NCBI RefSeq assembly: GCF_012849055.1
Contig: NZ_CP051677.1
Location: 4,603,001-4,667,000, forward strand
Origin: Spirosoma rhododendri
GTDB lineage: Bacteria > Bacteroidota > Bacteroidia > Cytophagales > Spirosomataceae
Direction: 5' to 3'
Length of the DNA: 64,000 nt
Positions 39,020 to 49,417 of the stretch are shown here, piece by piece; the first letter of the stretch is position 1; each line of letters opens with the position of its first letter. Both the position numbers and the translations under genes were made by a program. The notes beneath the pieces are model-generated. The model saw only the letters and a list, made by a program, of their open reading frames with translations, was not told where the DNA came from and did not search any database.

Positions 39020-39889
39020 TCAGCCCCGGCGGCTTCGGCGATAACCGCGATCCCAGCGCGTTCTGATGACGTAAACACCCCGCACGGACACGATAAAATA
39101 GCCGTCGTTTTTGTCACTGTTACCGCGCTTGGCTCCGGGCCGATTGGGCGGTAAGCCGATTTCGGAACGACGGTCAGATAGCGCAGCCGCCAACGAACTC
39201 ATCTGGCTAAAATCTGGATAGACGGTACTCAAATCGTCGAGGTAATCGCTCATCACGTGGGTGTACGTGCCTTCCAGGTGCAGCCGCCACCGTTTATCGG
39301 TAACCAGCGGGTAACCAAACCCGTACCGGATGATTAGCGGTAACCGGTTGTAGTCGACACCCTCCGTGTGCATAGGGGCCAGATCGTACTCGTGGCCCTG
39401 ATAAGTGGCTTTGGGCGACATATAGGTCAGGCCCAGACCAGCCAGCAGGTACGGACTCCGGGGGCGGGTACGGTGGGTTGTAGGCCACAGATCAACCTGT
39501 ACGCCCGCCCACACATCGGGATTCAGGCTATGAAACGACAGGTTGTTGTAATCGATGCGGGTATGCTCGTGACTGCCGTAGATGTAGTACAGTTGTGCTT
39601 CAGCGCGCAGAACGGCGTGGGTCGACAAGCGGTAGGCACCGGATAGGGCGACGGATGCACCCAGGCGCAGATGCGAGAAGTCGCCGGGTTCGTTCATGTC
39701 GCCAGCGTAGCGCGTCGTTCCCAAACTGACCGATGCCAGCCATGTGCCGGGTTGTTCCTGATAGATAGCTGCTCGCTGAGCGTTGGCAGATAAGGGTAGG
39801 CACAGGCTGAGCAGCCCGGCGGAGAGCAGGAATGAATAGGTAAACAAGTACGGATCGAATGACGGTGGGTAGTTGTCACCAATGTACAC
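39020..39889 (-). CDS. DUF6089-like outer-membrane beta-barrel protein
   Basis: A 289-residue outer-membrane protein. A hydrophilic stretch of 14 residues precedes a signal peptide (LFTYSFLLSAGLLSLCLPLS, ANAQ), so a later start is possible (a TTG codon at residue 15). The barrel begins WLASVSLGTTRYAGDMNEPG, typical of DUF6089 proteins of Cytophagales, and strands recur to the C-terminus (FIVSVRGVYVI). The tail after that is basic (YRRSRRG). Similar proteins lie beside gliding or type IX genes, which fits its neighbours. Confidence 0.7.
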   Translation of the reverse strand: MYIGDNYPPSFDPYLFTYSFLLSAGLLSLCLPLSANAQRAAIYQEQPGTWLASVSLGTTRYAGDMNEPGDFSHLRLGASVALSGAYRLSTHAVLRAEAQLYYIYGSHEHTRIDYNNLSFHSLNPDVWAGVQVDLWPTTHRTRPRSPYLLAGLGLTYMSPKATYQGHEYDLAPMHTEGVDYNRLPLIIRYGFGYPLVTDKRWRLHLEGTYTHVMSDYLDDLSTVYPDFSQMSSLAAALSDRRSEIGLPPNRPGAKRGNSDKNDGYFIVSVRGVYVIRTRWDRGYRRSRRG

Positions 39890-40018
39890 ACGATCAGTAC
39901 ATCCTATAAAAACGAATTAGTAACCGGTCAGCTACTGGTCAGATACGCGCATTCCTAAATACAATCATCGCCAAATAGCTGTTTGTCAACGCACTAGCCA
40001 ACTCATCCACTCAACATA

Positions 40019-40252
40019 CTAGGCGACTAGTGTATCGATTAGCTTCGCCAGTTTCCGGTCAAGGTCGGTGATGGTATTACCCGCATCGTGGGTGGTCAGC
40101 TTGATCGTAACCTTGTTGTAGACGTTGGACCACCACGGATGATGATCCATCTTTTCGGCAGCCATCGCCACGCGGGTCATGAAGGCGAATGCCTCCGAAA
40201 AATCAGCGAATGTAAATTCGCGCACGAGCTGATTATCTTCTTCGCGCCACAT
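40019..40252 (-). CDS. Pterin-4a-carbinolamine dehydratase
   Basis: A 77-residue protein of the PCD/DCoH family (4a-hydroxytetrahydrobiopterin dehydratase). It has the motif [16 protein letters not shown] (residues 33-48), with the catalytic histidine pair, and the N-terminal [17 protein letters not shown]. It regenerates tetrahydrobiopterin used by aromatic amino acid hydroxylases, and may aid pterin recycling. Length is normal. It stands alone between surface-protein genes with no pterin genes nearby; the 129-bp gap to 39889 has no clear promoter. Confidence 0.92.
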   Translation of the reverse strand: MWREEDNQLVREFTFADFSEAFAFMTRVAMAAEKMDHHPWWSNVYNKVTIKLTTHDAGNTITDLDRKLAKLIDTLVA

Positions 40253-40315
40253 AGCGGTATTCGGTTTACGGTATTCGGTGCTGCCCCTACCCGACGCAAT
40301 AAGCCTGGGCGAGTC

Positions 40316-42663
40316 TTATTTCAGCACGGTGATAGAGCCTTTATACACGGCCGGGAGGGGCGAAATTAACCGAATCTGGTAAGTATACACGCCCGGCTCC
40401 ACAACCTGCTGCTGGTAGGTTCCGTTCCAGGAAGTTGCGTAGCCCGTCGACCGAAACACCACTTCGCCCCAGCGGTTATACACGGCCACCTCACAGTCGG
40501 TGAAAGCTGCCACATTCCGCACATCCCAGACGTCGTTTACACCATCACCGTTCGGGCTGAAAGCGTCAGGAATATAGATTCGTTCGACGACTTCTACCGT
40601 CGTTTCTCCCGACGCCGGGCACCCCGCCACGTCGATAGCCTGTAGGCGATAGGTCGTTGTCTGATCGGGTGCGGCCCAGGGGGTTTCGGTAGTGGGGTTA
40701 TCGAGCCCGGTTGGGGGCGACCAGCTGGCCCTGGCAATCGGATAGTTGGGGGTGGGCTCCAGTTGTACCCGTCCACCACGCGCCAGCGGGTAGCGGGGGG
40801 GTAGTTTGAGCTGTAGTCCATCCGAAACCCCGATCCAGCGCACCGCTTCAGCCGGGCATCCGTTCCCCGATTGAATGGTATAGCTCACCCGGTGCCGACC
40901 CAGTCCGGCCGCGCCGGGGTTAAACTGATTTCCCGCTACGCCCGCCCCGGCATAGGTACCGTCGGTCGGGGTGCCGCGCAGCGTGACGGGGCCACCACCC
41001 GGCTGGCAAAAGGGCGGAATGGAGTCGAGCTGAACGGTGGGTCGGGCTTTTCGCTGCACGGTGATCCAGCCGGACAGCGCGGAACAGCCCGTTGCGTCGG
41101 TAACCTGCACCCGGTACGTGCCGCCCTCTCGAACGGTCAGCCGTGACCCACCCGCTATACCGACCGGCAACCATTGGTAGCGGTACCCGGCTTCGGTACT
41201 GGCGGATAACAGCACCGAATCGCCCTCGCAGAATGATGTCGCCGACGCCTGCAAACGGGCATCAGGGCGTGGTGACAACTTTATCTGTAACGTATCAGCA
41301 TTAGCGCATCCCCCACCGGTCGCACTTACCGATACGATGTAGGTGCCGCTCCGGCTGGTGCGCAACGATGATCGCTGCTCGTTGTTCAGTAGCTGCCCGT
41401 CCCGGCGCCAGCTGTATTGCAGTCCTCCCGGATCGGTGGTTTTCAGGGTAATGGTATCGCCGTCGCAGAAGGGTGCTTTCTGGGCGGTCAGGTCGGCGGG
41501 GGCAAGTCGCTGCGCCGAACCTGTACCCCTTCCGATACGGTGTCGCTGGCGCAGGTGGTTTTGTAACTTCGGATCACCGTGTACACCCCCGGCTGCGCGG
41601 CTGTCAGCGAGTACGACGTCATGCCCGACAGCCGAAGCCCGTCTTTTTGCCACTGGTAAGCGTATAGCGGGTCATTGTCGACGGTCAGCAACGCCGTTTG
41701 TGCCGGACAGATAGCAACCGTAGTGGCTGGCTGACCGCTGTACTGGATGCGGGCCACTGGTGGTTTGCGGGGGGTACACTCGATGACGGGTAGCTGAAAA
41801 TCCCGGCGAATCAGCCCGATGCGCTGTCCGTTCCGGTATTCCTCGACCTGCACCGTAAACAGAAAAATACCCTGCCGCGATGCCTGTACACTCAGCAGTC
41901 CCGTTCTGGCATCGACCCGCAGCGGTGGATTTCCGGGAATGGCATTCTGCGCGCTGTAGCCACTGGCCCAGGCCACTTCTGGATACGTCAACCTAACCTG
42001 TTCGTCGCCATACACCACCTGCGTTGTCGTGTAGCCCTGAAGCGGGGTCACCAGACTATACCGGAGTTCATCCCCATCGGCATCGACCGCTCCCAAATCG
42101 AACGTAAATGGCTTATTCAGGCAGATATACGCACCATTGGGCAGCGCAAACGATGGCGACGAATTGGCCACGAACGCACCGTTGCGGAGCATGGGCGGAA
42201 ACTCCATGTATATCGCCATGCCCAACCCGGTCGGGGTCGCCATGTTAACCGTCGTGTTGTTCCGGCAGCACCGTTCCCAAACCATGTAGTAGCCGTCGGG
42301 ATCGGCGTACTTCGCAACGTCGAACTGATAGTCGCGGTAGTACAACGCCTGCGTCGTGCGCAGGTTCAGCTGCGTAGCGCAGGCATCGTTGTCATAAATC
42401 AGGGGTGTAGTCGTGCGGAGGTCGACCTGAATTTTCTCGATCAGCACCGGGTTGCGCTTCCGAAATACCATCACGTTGATAATCGCGTCCTGATTGCCCG
42501 ACACCAGCGCCGACGTTTCCCAGTACTGCGTCATCTGTATCCGGAAATAGCCCGGTCGGGCCTTGTCGAGCGCGAGCAGACTGATGTCACCACCGACGAT
42601 ATGATTGGCCCAGGTAACCACGGGCCAGCAGACCAATACCAGAAGAACAAGCAGCCGATGCAT
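40316..42663 (-). CDS. Type IX-secreted protein with gliding-motility C-terminal domain (one frameshift)
   Basis: Two frames form a protein of about 780 residues. The first starts at 42663 with a signal peptide (LLVLLVLVCWPVVTWA) and NHIVGGDISLLALD, a segment typical of Cytophagales surface proteins. It breaks at a run of five G (41498-41502); one added base gives VRRSDLPPADLTAQKAPFCD and joins the second frame. Ig/PKD-like repeats with paired cysteines follow. The C-terminus is IYIPDAFSPNGDGVNDVWDV then VYNRWGEVVFRSTGY, the gliding-motility-associated domain that serves as a type B sorting signal for type IX secretion. Likely a surface or extracellular structural protein. Confidence 0.82.
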
Positions 42664-42809
42664 AAAGTGGGCGAAGCAAGCACCAGCCGCACACGCGCCA
42701 GCTGGCTGCCTATCAGGTAATTATAAGCAGTTCCGGCATCACTGTCTAATTATTCTACAGACTAATCCTACTTTCTTTATAAACGGTACATTTTCCTCAG
42801 CACTACCGG

Positions 42810-44015
42810 CTACTCCTCTTCGCTATTGTTCAGTTTAGCCAGCAGGTTGTAAGCCCCGTTTACGACGATTGGCGTTTTGGCGACGTCAACAGTACCGGGC
42901 AACGTTACGGCCACGTAGCCATTTTCCCGCACCCCGGTCGTCACGGTTACCTGCTGAAATTCATACGCTCCATTGGCCTTGCTTTCCAGCACATACACGT
43001 AGTTTTTACCACCAAAGCTGACGATGGCGGCTTCGGGCAGAGTGGGCAGCGGCCGGTTTTTCACGTCGACCTGCGCCGAAATATAGCTGCCGGGAATGTA
43101 CTGCTCCGGTGGCCCATCGGGGTGAACAAGCACCGAGACTGTCCGGTCGGGGGCGATTGACTTACCGATCAGGAATACCTCGCCCCGGTGCCTCGCCGGA
43201 TTGCCACCCAACGTGAACTGAACAAGCTGCCCCAGCCGAATACTGCTGATATCTTTCTCGAACACACTCAGCCGGACATGTGGGTGACTCAAATCCGAAA
43301 TCTGCACGAGTACGTCGGCGGGGTTCAGGTACCGACCATTGTTGACGGGAATGTCGGTCACGAAGCCCGACACCGGCGCGGGTACCCGAACCGTACGGGT
43401 CAGCGTCGCGGGGGTCAGCGTGGCCGGGTTGATGTGCAGCAGGGCCAGCCGTTGGGTCATCCCGGCAAGCTGCGCCTGTAGGCTCTGCCGGTTGGCGCGG
43501 GTCTGCTGGAACACTTTCAGCGCGTTGACGTTGTCGCGGCTCAGCTCCTGCTGCCGGGCAAAATCCAGATCGGCGTATTCGAGTCGGGCTTTCGTATCGA
43601 GGTAGTCCTGTTGCAGCTGGATGTACTCCGGATTTTCGAGCACAACGAGTGTCTGCCCCTTCCGAATCCGCATACCCGGCTCCAGATCGATGCTGCGGAT
43701 ATAACCACCAAACGGCACCGATACCGACACCTGATTCTGCGCCGGCACGTCAAGCACACCGTTGACTTTCAGGCGGGTGCTCATCATCCGTTCGGTTGGC
43801 TGGCCCAGTTGAATAGCGCCGACAGTATACTGCGCCTGCGTCAGCGACACCCGCACGGGGTCGCCGGGCTTGGGCTCGGCTTCTTTGGGAGCAGACTGCG
43901 CCATCTCAACGTCAGCACTGCTTTTTTCGCCCGACTGGCAGGCGGCAAGCAGACTTAGTCCAAGCAGCAACGCGCCTATCGGACGAATTGCTTTTACTAT
44001 ATAATTAACAAACAT
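42810..44015 (-). CDS. Efflux RND periplasmic adaptor (CusB/CzcB type)
   Basis: A 401-residue adaptor lipoprotein. The frame is open further upstream, but ATG 44015 gives MFVNYIVKAIRPIGALLLGL and a lipobox LLAAC, so I use that start. Domains: lipoyl/barrel-sandwich and alpha-hairpin (about 85-230, with LVVLENPEYIQLQQDYLDTK), beta-barrel and membrane-proximal region. It links the inner-membrane pump to the outer-membrane channel, here the fused TolC part of the next gene. 20 bp downstream of the pump gene. Confidence 0.88.
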   Translation of the reverse strand: MFVNYIVKAIRPIGALLLGLSLLAACQSGEKSSADVEMAQSAPKEAEPKPGDPVRVSLTQAQYTVGAIQLGQPTERMMSTRLKVNGVLDVPAQNQVSVSVPFGGYIRSIDLEPGMRIRKGQTLVVLENPEYIQLQQDYLDTKARLEYADLDFARQQELSRDNVNALKVFQQTRANRQSLQAQLAGMTQRLALLHINPATLTPATLTRTVRVPAPVSGFVTDIPVNNGRYLNPADVLVQISDLSHPHVRLSVFEKDISSIRLGQLVQFTLGGNPARHRGEVFLIGKSIAPDRTVSVLVHPDGPPEQYIPGSYISAQVDVKNRPLPTLPEAAIVSFGGKNYVYVLESKANGAYEFQQVTVTTGVRENGYVAVTLPGTVDVAKTPIVVNGAYNLLAKLNNSEEE

Positions 44016-44035
44016 GGTCGTGAATGAAAGGGCGG

Positions 44036-47000
44036 TTACTGGGCATTCCCCGCCAGGTAATTGATGTAGAGAACGGATTGGTTGTACTGATTGAGCAGGT
44101 CGAGGTAGTTCATCCGGATGGTGAGCGCCTGCTGGATCGCCAGCGAAAATTCCACGTAACCGATGTCGCCACTGCTGAATGATCGACGCGCATTGGTCTG
44201 AATCAGTTGCGCCTGACTCAGGCCGGTTTGCTCGTAGTAGGTCAGCGCGTCGCGGTACTGCCGGAACTGTTCGACTGCCTGCGACACCTGCTGACGCAGG
44301 GCAAACTGCTGCGATTGCAGCTGTTTTTGGGCAAGGTCCTCCCCCACCCGCGCCGACTCGATACGGGCTTTGCTGGCCCCCGTCAGTAGCGGCACGGTGA
44401 GCCCGAGCTGGCCACCCCAAAACCGGTAGCCGGGCCCGAAATACAGCTCCTGCCCGCCAATCAGCTGGTTACCAATCAGGGTTTGGGAGAACACGCCGAC
44501 CAGAAAATCGGGTTTGCGCCGGGCTTCCTCGACCGACCGGGTCTGCTGGGCAACGCGGATTTGGGCGTCGAGCTGCCGCAACAGTGGGTTCTGTGCGATA
44601 GACACGCTGTCGGTCGGGACCAGCAGGGGCAGTTTGGGTAATGGCTGCTCGGTAATATCGACGGGCTCGGCGCGGTACAGCAACGTTTGCAGCCGACTCC
44701 GGGTAGCCGTAGCGGTGGCTTCGTTCTGCGCCAGCCTGACCCGCTGATCGGCCTGCTGGCTTTCGGCGGTCGCTTTTTCCAGGCTCCCCGTCTCGCCCGT
44801 TTTAAACCGCAGATTAGCCGCCCTGACAAATTCCGTCAGCACGGTATCCTGCTGCCGAAACAACCGCGTTTTCTGATGCAGATACACCAGCTCGTAATAG
44901 TTCGATCGGACCTGATACACCACGTCGTTGCGCGTGACGAGCGTTTCGGCCTGCCGGGCAGCTACCGCCCGATCGTTCAGGTTAGCCAGTCGGCGCATAA
45001 GCGTGGGGTTCGGGATGACCTGCGTTACGGTCAGGTTGTTGTCAAACCGGCGGCTGTTGTACTGCCCCAGTTGCGCGACGACCGATAGCCGACCAGCGTC
45101 GTAAGCCGTTCGGCGGAGGGCCTGTTGCTGAGTCACGCCCAGCCCCGATAGTTGCAACTGCGCGTTCTGACTCGTTGCCAGTTGCAGGGCCTGATCGATC
45201 GTCACCGTTGGCAACGACTGCGCCTGCCCGCGTAACGTACTGATTAGTAGGGCACCAACAATCATAGCCAGCGTCGACGCCGGTTTCGTTGATTTTGGCA
45301 GGTTCTGCTTCGCTTCCCGGTCGACAGCGCCTTTTTCTAACAGCGCGTACAGCACCGGCAGAATAATCAGCGTCAGCAGCGTTGCCGTGAGCAACCCACC
45401 GATCACAACCGTCGCTAGCGGCTTCTGCACTTCAGCCCCCGCCGAGTTCGATACGGCCATCGGAATAAAGCCGAACGACGCCACCAGCGCGGTCATAACA
45501 ACCGGGCGCAGCCGGGTTTCCGCCCCCTGCCGGATAATCTCGATCATGTCGGTTATGCCTTCTTCGTGCCGTAGCCGGTTAAACTCCGCAATCAGCACGA
45601 TGCCATTCAGCACAGCCACGCCAAACAGCGCGATGAAGCCGACGCCCGCCGAAATACTGAACGGCATGCCGCGCAGCAGCAGGGCAAACACCCCACCGCT
45701 GGCCGCCATGGGTATCGCCATGAAGATCAGCAGGCTCTGCCGAACCGACCGGAAGGTGAAAAACAACAGCGTGAAAATCAGCGCCAGCGCGATCGGAACG
45801 GCGATACTCAGCCGCTTTTTGGCATCGACCAGGTTTTGAAACTGACCGCCGTAGGTAACGTAATAACCCGCCGGTAGCTTAACCCGCTGGCTTACCTTCT
45901 GCTGTAACTCAGCAACGAGGCTCTCCACATCGCGGCCACGTACGTTAAAGCCCAGCGTAATCCGCCGGTGCGTATTGTCGCGCTGAATCTGGTTGGGGGC
46001 CTGTTCCATCCGCACCTGCGCGATCTGCGAAAGCGGAATCTGCTGACCGGCATGACCCATTCCCGCGGGCAGGGCGATGTACAGATTCCGCACGTCTTCG
46101 ATATCGGCGCGTTTGTCTTCGGCCAGCCGAACGACGAGATCATACCGCTTTTCGCCCTCAAACACGAGCCCCGCCGACTGTCCCGCGAAAGCCGTGTTGA
46201 TCGTTCGGTTGACGTCCGACACGTTCAGGCCGTAGCGGGCGAGTTGCGCCCGGTCGAGCCGTACAATGATCTGCGGCAGCCCGACCACCTGTTCAATGTA
46301 CAGGTCTTTTGCACCATCGATGCGCCGGGCGATCGCGCCTACCCGGTTGGCCAGTTGCTCCAGCGTGACCAGGTCTTCCCCGTAAATTTTCAGGGCGACG
46401 TCCTGGCGCGCCCCGGTCATCAACTCGTTGAACCGCATCTGCACCGGCTGCTGAAAGCCGAACGTAACGCCCGGAATCACGGAAAGCGCTTCGGCCATTT
46501 TTCCCGCCAGTTCGTCGCGGGTGGTGGCCGACGTCCACTGATCTTTGGGCTTGAGAATCACCATTTCGTCGGCCGCTTCGATGGGCATCGGGTCAGTCGG
46601 AATTTCACCTGACCCGATCTTGGCCACGACCTGCTCGACCTCCGGAAACTGCTTTAGCAAAATCTGCTGCGCTTTGACAGTCGCGTCGACGGTTTCGGAC
46701 AGCGAGCTACCCGTCAGCGTCCGTGTGTCGACGGCGAAATCCCCCTCGTCGAGCTGCGGAATGAATTCACCCCCCATCCGACTGAATACCAGCCCCGCCA
46801 CGATCAACAGACCAACTGCGCTGCCCAGAACAATGGCTTTGTGGCGCAGCGACCACAGCAGCGCCGGTTCGTAGACGCGCTGAATGCGGGCAATGAGTCG
46901 GCTGGAGAACGTTTCCTTGTGGACGACTTTCTTGCTCAGCAGCAGCGCCGACACCATCGGCACGTAGGTCAGCGACAGGATAAACGCGCCCAGAATGGCG

Positions 47001-48445
47001 AAGGCTACCGTCAACGCCATGGGCCGAAACATCTTGCCTTCGATCCCCGACAGGGCCAGAATCGGCAGGTAAACGATCAGGATAATAATCTCGCCGAAAG
47101 CCGCCGACGAACGAATCCGACTGGCCGCGCCAAACACTTCCTCGTCCATTTCCTGCTGCGAAAGCGTCTGGTCTTTATTACGTAGAACGATGTGGTGCAG
47201 CGTAGCCTCGACAATAATCACCGCGCCATCGACGATCAGGCCGAAGTCGATAGCCCCTAGGCTCATCAGGTTGCCCGACACGCCGAACAGGTTCATCATG
47301 CCCAGGGCAAACAGCAGTGCCAGCGGAATCACCGACGCGACCACCACGCCCGCCCGCCAGTTGCCCAGCAACAGTATCAGCACGAATATGACGATCAGGG
47401 CGCCCTCCGTCAGGTTGCGTTCTACGGTACCGATCGCGCTGTCGACCATCTTCGTCCGGTCCAGGAAGGGGATAATCCGAACCCCTTCGGGCAGCGTTTG
47501 CTGAATCTCGGCAATCTTGGTTTTCACCCGTTTGATAACTTCCGACGAGTTACCGCCCTTGATCATCATGACCACCGCCCCGACGGTTTCGCCCTGTCCG
47601 TTACGCGTTACAGCCCCGTACCGTACCGCCGAACCGATGCGCACCTGCGCCACGTCGCGGATACGTACCGGCAGACTCTGGTCGTTGAGCTGCACGACGA
47701 TATTGGCAATGTCATCAGGCGAGCCGATCAGGCCATCGGAGCGGATGAAGTAGGCGTTTGGTTTCTTGTCGATGTACGCGCCACCGGTGTTCTGGTTGTT
47801 CTGTTGCAGGGCCGTAAACAGGGCCGTAATAGTCAGCCCCATACTCCGCAGCCGGTCGGGATCGACGGCGATTTCGTACTGTTTGAGCAAGCCGCCAAAC
47901 CCACTGACGTCGGCTACGCCGGGTGTTCCCAGCAGCCCCCGCCGGATCACCCAGTCCTGAATCGAGCGCAGTTCAGTCAGCGAATACTTGTGTTCGTAGC
48001 CTTTAGCGGGCGACACGGTGTATTGAAAAATCTCCCCCAGCCCCGTTGTTACGGGGGCCATCGTGGGCGTACCGACCCCGGCCGGAATCTGCGTCATAAC
48101 GGTTTGCAGGCGTTCAGCAATCTGCTGTCGCGCCCAGTAGACGTCGGTTGCGTCGGAAAAAACGATGGTCACGATCGACAGGCCGAAGCGCGAAAACGAG
48201 CGGAGTTCGATCAGGCCGGGGATGTTCGACATCCCCACTTCGATCGGGAACGTAACGAGCCGCTCGATATCCTCGGCAGCCAGCGACGGGCTACTCGTGA
48301 TGACCTGCACCTGATTGTTGGTAATGTCGGGCACGGCGTCAATCGGCAACTGTGTCGCCGACCAGCCTCCCCAGCCGATCAGCGCAACGATCAGCAGGCC
48401 GATGATGAGTTTGTTCTGTATTGAAAATCGAATGATTGCATTCAT
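44036..48445 (-). CDS. Heavy-metal RND efflux pump fused to TolC-like channel (CusA/CzcA type)
   Basis: A 1,469-residue fusion. Residues 1 to about 1040 are an HME-RND pump: MNAIIRFSIQNKLIIGLLIV, periplasmic loops with LPIDAVPDITNNQVQV, and GAIDFGLIVDGAVIIVEATL in the central membrane block. After a linker that contains a second signal-like hydrophobic stretch (LAMIVGALLISTLRGQAQ), about residues 1075-1469 form an outer-membrane efflux domain (DQALQLATSQNAQLQLSGLG, two helical repeats). Such CusA-CusC fusions are known in Bacteroidota. ATG 48445 is chosen over an open upstream extension. Substrate (copper/silver or cobalt/zinc/cadmium) cannot be told from sequence. Confidence 0.9.
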   Translation of the reverse strand: MNAIIRFSIQNKLIIGLLIVALIGWGGWSATQLPIDAVPDITNNQVQVITSSPSLAAEDIERLVTFPIEVGMSNIPGLIELRSFSRFGLSIVTIVFSDATDVYWARQQIAERLQTVMTQIPAGVGTPTMAPVTTGLGEIFQYTVSPAKGYEHKYSLTELRSIQDWVIRRGLLGTPGVADVSGFGGLLKQYEIAVDPDRLRSMGLTITALFTALQQNNQNTGGAYIDKKPNAYFIRSDGLIGSPDDIANIVVQLNDQSLPVRIRDVAQVRIGSAVRYGAVTRNGQGETVGAVVMMIKGGNSSEVIKRVKTKIAEIQQTLPEGVRIIPFLDRTKMVDSAIGTVERNLTEGALIVIFVLILLLGNWRAGVVVASVIPLALLFALGMMNLFGVSGNLMSLGAIDFGLIVDGAVIIVEATLHHIVLRNKDQTLSQQEMDEEVFGAASRIRSSAAFGEIIILIVYLPILALSGIEGKMFRPMALTVAFAILGAFILSLTYVPMVSALLLSKKVVHKETFSSRLIARIQRVYEPALLWSLRHKAIVLGSAVGLLIVAGLVFSRMGGEFIPQLDEGDFAVDTRTLTGSSLSETVDATVKAQQILLKQFPEVEQVVAKIGSGEIPTDPMPIEAADEMVILKPKDQWTSATTRDELAGKMAEALSVIPGVTFGFQQPVQMRFNELMTGARQDVALKIYGEDLVTLEQLANRVGAIARRIDGAKDLYIEQVVGLPQIIVRLDRAQLARYGLNVSDVNRTINTAFAGQSAGLVFEGEKRYDLVVRLAEDKRADIEDVRNLYIALPAGMGHAGQQIPLSQIAQVRMEQAPNQIQRDNTHRRITLGFNVRGRDVESLVAELQQKVSQRVKLPAGYYVTYGGQFQNLVDAKKRLSIAVPIALALIFTLLFFTFRSVRQSLLIFMAIPMAASGGVFALLLRGMPFSISAGVGFIALFGVAVLNGIVLIAEFNRLRHEEGITDMIEIIRQGAETRLRPVVMTALVASFGFIPMAVSNSAGAEVQKPLATVVIGGLLTATLLTLIILPVLYALLEKGAVDREAKQNLPKSTKPASTLAMIVGALLISTLRGQAQSLPTVTIDQALQLATSQNAQLQLSGLGVTQQQALRRTAYDAGRLSVVAQLGQYNSRRFDNNLTVTQVIPNPTLMRRLANLNDRAVAARQAETLVTRNDVVYQVRSNYYELVYLHQKTRLFRQQDTVLTEFVRAANLRFKTGETGSLEKATAESQQADQRVRLAQNEATATATRSRLQTLLYRAEPVDITEQPLPKLPLLVPTDSVSIAQNPLLRQLDAQIRVAQQTRSVEEARRKPDFLVGVFSQTLIGNQLIGGQELYFGPGYRFWGGQLGLTVPLLTGASKARIESARVGEDLAQKQLQSQQFALRQQVSQAVEQFRQYRDALTYYEQTGLSQAQLIQTNARRSFSSGDIGYVEFSLAIQQALTIRMNYLDLLNQYNQSVLYINYLAGNAQ

Positions 48446-48823
48446 TGGACGGTATACGGTTTTGGGTATACAGTTTGTGGTATTCGGTTTACGGAAACCC
48501 TGTGATGTGGCCCGGTAAACAGACAAGTGCCTGGTCGCAGCTATACGAGTCAGTTTGCCACGAAATGGCACAGACAGACTACGTAACTGGCGCAGAAAGT
48601 AGATCAGGAAAGGGAGAATGGGGGCTTACGGCAGCCGGAATCTGTTCACAAGTTTTCGGCACGACGGCTTAGCATCAGGGGTAATTCCAGGGTCTATGTC
48701 TTCACATACCCCACTTGCGCCAGCCGTCTGTGTCCTACCGGATGCGAGGTCTGTGAAGACACAGACCCTGGGTTGAGCGTTGACTCACCGTGAACCGAAT
48801 ACCGAAAACCGTAACCCGACCAA
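48446..48823. repeat. Intergenic region with 20-bp inverted repeat (family C)
   Basis: This 378-base gap between the pump and the small His-rich gene holds an inverted repeat, CCAGGGTCTATGTCTTCACA (48687-48706) and its complement with one mismatch (48752-48771). I see no gene here. It may be a terminator for the small gene and leader for the pump. Confidence 0.55.
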
Positions 48824-49219
48824 CTAACGTCGGGGCGGGTTGATCAGCGAGAATACCGCCAGAAACGAATAGAGATTCGCGTAGCCGAAGCAGCTTTTTT
48901 GCGACAGGCGCACAGCCAAAGCGGTCGGCGTGTCGAGTAAACGAAGAAAGGTCGGTGCGAAGGCAACGACCGAATGACCGGCTACCGGCAGATTATGATG
49001 GCAATGATTGGGGTGCTTCTGGTGCTCGGAATTGGGGCCGTAGTGCATCTCCAGAAAGTCCAGAAATCCTAAACCGGGCTGCTCGTCCTGATGGTGCCCA
49101 TAATGCTGCATCAGCTCGACCAACCGGGCCGACTGATCCAGGCCGAAGCCGGGAATCAGACTGTTTCCCAGCAGCAGGCCAACCAGCAAATAGGCAACGA
49201 GTGCTTTCATCAGGTTCAA
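48824..49219 (-). CDS. Small secreted His-rich protein of the metal efflux locus
   Basis: A 131-residue protein with a signal peptide (MKALVAYLLVGLLLGNSLIP; ATG at 49219 or three codons on at 49210) and a histidine-rich centre (QHYGHHQDEQ, SEHQKHPNHCHHN). It lies upstream of and co-oriented with the efflux pump, a place where Bacteroidota keep a metal-binding periplasmic protein. Metal binding is inferred from the histidines; no enzyme motif is seen. Confidence 0.65.
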   Translation of the reverse strand: MNLMKALVAYLLVGLLLGNSLIPGFGLDQSARLVELMQHYGHHQDEQPGLGFLDFLEMHYGPNSEHQKHPNHCHHNLPVAGHSVVAFAPTFLRLLDTPTALAVRLSQKSCFGYANLYSFLAVFSLINPPRR

Positions 49220-49313
49220 CAGGTCGAACGACCTGTCGAAAGTACAACCGAAACCGGTGGTTTGTTCCGAACCGGCCGAATTTAGAACCAGTCCGGTTTT
49301 GCGATGGGTGTAC

Positions 49314-49400
49314 GTAGAGACGCGACCCTTCGCGTCTCAGCGCGCGTCAGCCATTTCAAAGGCCGTCCGGGTGCCGAGACGCGAAGGGTCGCGTCTCTAC
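49314..49400. repeat. Perfect 25-bp inverted repeat (family D)
   Basis: GTAGAGACGCGACCCTTCGCGTCTC, arms at 49314-49338 and 49376-49400, is perfectly complementary at 25 positions, and each arm is itself a small palindrome (GAGACGCG/CGCGTCTC). It lies between the stop of the dehydrogenase gene (49418) and the start of the His-rich gene (49219), both on the minus strand; it may terminate the dehydrogenase transcript. Confidence 0.65.
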
Positions 49401-49417
49401 ATAAAAATTCACAACTC

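Noticed and set aside
44036..48571. Earlier starts of the RND pump (48571) and adaptor (44420)
   Set aside because: The extensions are charged or lie in the neighbouring gene, and remove the normal N-terminal membrane helix or lipobox from its place.
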